From NCBI GenBank assembly GCA_023441125.1, contig JAEZQV010000345.1, positions 1-7,709 of the forward strand: 7,709 nt of DNA, read 5' to 3'. This document shows, in pieces, positions 6,426 to 7,709 of this stretch (positions are counted from its first letter, which is position 1; the number at the start of each line of letters is the position of its first letter). Position numbers and translations under genes: made by a program. The notes beneath the pieces were generated by a model. It searched no databases. It had not been told where the DNA came from and saw nothing but the letters and a program-made list of their open reading frames with translations. This DNA is from Bacillota bacterium. Lineage in GTDB: Bacteria; Bacillota_C; Negativicutes; Sporomusales; Sporomusaceae.

Positions 6426-6450
6426 ATAGTATTTCTAAAAATAATAGTAT
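6426..6450. promoter_or_regulatory. Candidate LysR-type binding box (T-N11-A with dyad)
   Basis: Arms at 6426-6433 and 6443-6450 are inverted repeats with seven of eight positions paired (ATAGTATT / AATAGTAT). The inner bases T6432 and A6444 are separated by exactly 11, the T-N11-A spacing of LysR-type sites. It overlaps the -10 and likely start of the predicted lysR promoter, which would suit autorepression. In such AT-rich DNA some of this could be chance. Confidence 0.45.
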
Positions 6451-6474
6451 AACATAACAAGGATAATATGTAAA
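6446..6474 (-). promoter_or_regulatory. Predicted vegetative (sigma-A type) promoter of the LysR gene
   Basis: Read on the minus strand, TTTACA (6474-6469, five of six to TTGACA) is followed after a 17-base spacer by TATACT (6451-6446, five of six to TATAAT). This gives transcription starting around 6440 and a leader of about 40 bases before the ATG at 6397. The match and spacing make it the best promoter candidate in the window. Confidence 0.6.
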
Positions 6475-6482
6475 TAATATCC
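6461..6482. promoter_or_regulatory. Second palindromic operator candidate in the divergent region
   Basis: A 22-base near-palindrome pairs at nine of eleven positions, with outer arms GGATA and TATCC. It covers the -35 of the predicted lysR promoter and lies 45 bases before the transporter start, so a bound protein could block lysR and activate the transporter promoter. It could be a second LysR-protein contact site or the site of another regulator. Confidence 0.4.
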
Positions 6483-6512
6483 AGATAAAAATCAAAGATC
6501 ATTTAGGTATGT

Positions 6513-6520
6513 GGAGAGGA
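6513..6520 (+). promoter_or_regulatory. Ribosome binding site of the MFS transporter
   Basis: GGAGAGGA ends six bases before ATG at 6527. It supports this frame over the overlapping short frame that starts at 6511, which would place its own start codon before the site. Confidence 0.75.
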
Positions 6521-6526
6521 ATTTTT

Positions 6527-7709
6527 ATGAACTTTGCAACAAGACGGTGGCTATACCTGGCAGTGGCGCTGATGATTTGTGTTTGTGCGGGCATTGGCTA
6601 CTCCTGGAGTGTATTTCAAAACCCGATCGTCAAAAATTTTGGCTGGTCAGCTTTAGATGTATCTCTGACCTTTACCCTGCAAATCGCGGCGTCTACTTTA
6701 ACGCCACTGCTCATTGGCGGCCTGGTTAATAAAATGCCAACCAAACAAGTGATTTTGGCAGGCGGGTTAATCTACGGGTTATGCGTGTCAGCAACGGGAT
6801 ATATGCAGTCACTTATTCAACTCTATCTGCTGTACGGTATTGGTACCGGTATCGGTGTTGGCATGATCTATCCCTGTTTAATGGCTTACGCGGTTAAACT
6901 GTTCCCGGATAAAAAGGGGTTATCAGCCGGGCTGCTGGCAGCCAGTTACGGATCAGGCGCCATCATTTTCGCACCGATTGCGGCACAAATAATTGCCGCC
7001 TATGGGGTGCTTGCCGCATTTAAAGCATTAGGTTCGATTTTCCTTGTTGTAATCTGTGTTTTGTCAAGGGTGATTGGCGATCCGCCTGAAGCTGTGTCTG
7101 TAGCGAATAATTCGGGCCTGACAGCGGCTAAAGCCACCGGCGGGCTAGATAAAACAAGAAGTGAAATGGTGAGAAGTCCAATTTTTTATGTAGTTCTGGC
7201 CTTGTTTACATTGGGTACAACGTCGGGCTTGATGCTTATGGGCAGCGCATCGCCCATTTTGCAGCAGATTCTTAAAGTAACACCGGCACAAGCAGCCTTT
7301 ATTGTCGGGATCTTGGCGGTATTTAATACCTGCGGCCGGCTGTTTTGGGGCTGGATATCCGATAGAATAGGCCGGTATCCGGTCATGTTTTCCTTGTTTG
7401 CCTGTATCGGGGTTGCCATGTTTACGCTGGCCGCAGTTGATTCATACCCGGCTTTTATTGGCGCTATGCTGCTGGTCGGGTTATGCTACGGCGGCTTTAC
7501 CACTATGATCGCACCGGTAACGGCCGATATGTTCGGCACAAAAAACCTTTCAGCAAATTATGGGCTGATGTATATTGCTTATGGCTTTGCCGGAATTTTG
7601 GGGCCGCGATTAGCCGTTTCGCTCGGCGATTATTCCCAGGCTTTTATCGCCGCCGCTATGCTGAGTTTAGCAGGTATTTTGCTAACGGCATTGATCCAGA
7701 GACTAACCC
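6527..7709 (+). CDS. Major facilitator superfamily transporter, OFA (oxalate/formate antiporter) family, 3'-truncated
   Basis: The frame runs open from ATG 6527 to the right edge, giving 394 residues with no stop; OFA proteins are usually about 400-440 residues, so only the C-terminal tail is missing. The chain is strongly hydrophobic and consistent with 12 membrane helices. Family marks are the start RRWLYLAVALMI (6-17) and GIGYSWSVFQNP (22-33), the helix 4-5 region GIGTGIGVGMIYPC, and the helix 8-9 loop CGRLFWGWISDRIGR (269-283) with MFS motif A. It probably moves a small carboxylate across the cytoplasmic membrane. R271 lies where the oxalate carrier OxlT has its binding arginine, but the helix 11 position that I align with OxlT K355 appears to be Y352, which argues against oxalate (from memory, not a computed alignment). 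It is divergent from the LysR gene and likely controlled by it, and may import the substrate of the nearby operon. Confidence 0.9.
   Translation, partial: MNFATRRWLYLAVALMICVCAGIGYSWSVFQNPIVKNFGWSALDVSLTFTLQIAASTLTPLLIGGLVNKMPTKQVILAGGLIYGLCVSATGYMQSLIQLYLLYGIGTGIGVGMIYPCLMAYAVKLFPDKKGLSAGLLAASYGSGAIIFAPIAAQIIAAYGVLAAFKALGSIFLVVICVLSRVIGDPPEAVSVANNSGLTAAKATGGLDKTRSEMVRSPIFYVVLALFTLGTTSGLMLMGSASPILQQILKVTPAQAAFIVGILAVFNTCGRLFWGWISDRIGRYPVMFSLFACIGVAMFTLAAVDSYPAFIGAMLLVGLCYGGFTTMIAPVTADMFGTKNLSANYGLMYIAYGFAGILGPRLAVSLGDYSQAFIAAAMLSLAGILLTALIQRLT

Noticed and set aside
6398..6502. 35-residue N-terminal extension of the LysR protein starting at 6502
   Set aside because: It would run through the predicted lysR promoter and operators. 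LysR proteins begin just before the helix-turn-helix, and AAGGAG sits six bases before ATG 6397.
6511..6729. Short plus-strand frame of 72 codons
   Set aside because: It overlaps the transporter gene in another frame, has no family resemblance, and its start precedes the ribosome binding site that serves ATG 6527.

Overview
The window is protein-coding almost throughout. It has moderate base composition, strong purine-rich Shine-Dalgarno sites, a TTG start and a 1-base gene overlap. Together with the protein repertoire (BKACE/DUF849 enzyme, anaerobe-style CoA transferase and thiolase, OFA-type MFS carrier, radical SAM protein) this suggests an anaerobic member of the Bacillota. Something like the Sporomusa/Pelosinus group is possible, but that is only an impression from gene content. 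I see no rRNA, tRNA, CRISPR array, insertion sequence or phage gene.

Layout. (1) Positions 3-5449, plus strand: a tightly packed run of six genes that looks like one operon with gaps of 50, -1, 20, 16 and 13 bases. It encodes a phosphotriesterase/lactonase-family metal hydrolase (5' end outside the window), a beta-keto acid cleavage enzyme (BKACE), an acetyl-CoA C-acetyltransferase (thiolase), the A and B subunits of an acetoacetate/butyrate-type CoA transferase, and an unusual radical SAM protein with an internal PDZ-like domain and a DUF512-like C-terminus. (2) Positions 5468-6397, minus strand: a LysR-type regulator converging on the operon, with a GC-rich hairpin at the junction. (3) Positions 6398-6526: an AT-rich divergent promoter/operator region. 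(4) Position 6527 to the right edge: an OFA-family MFS transporter cut off at its 3' end.

How the genes fit together. BKACE enzymes convert a beta-keto acid plus acetyl-CoA into acetoacetate plus a new acyl-CoA. The CoA transferase can activate that acetoacetate to acetoacetyl-CoA, and the thiolase can split it to two acetyl-CoA. The hydrolase may generate the acid from a lactone or ester, the transporter may import it, and the LysR protein may sense it. The substrate is not determined by the sequence. The BKACE carries valine at the position where the lysine-fermentation enzyme Kce has Glu14, and no lysine-fermentation genes are present, so a substrate other than 3-keto-5-aminohexanoate is likely. 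The role of the radical SAM/PDZ protein in such a cluster is unknown and is the most novel element here.
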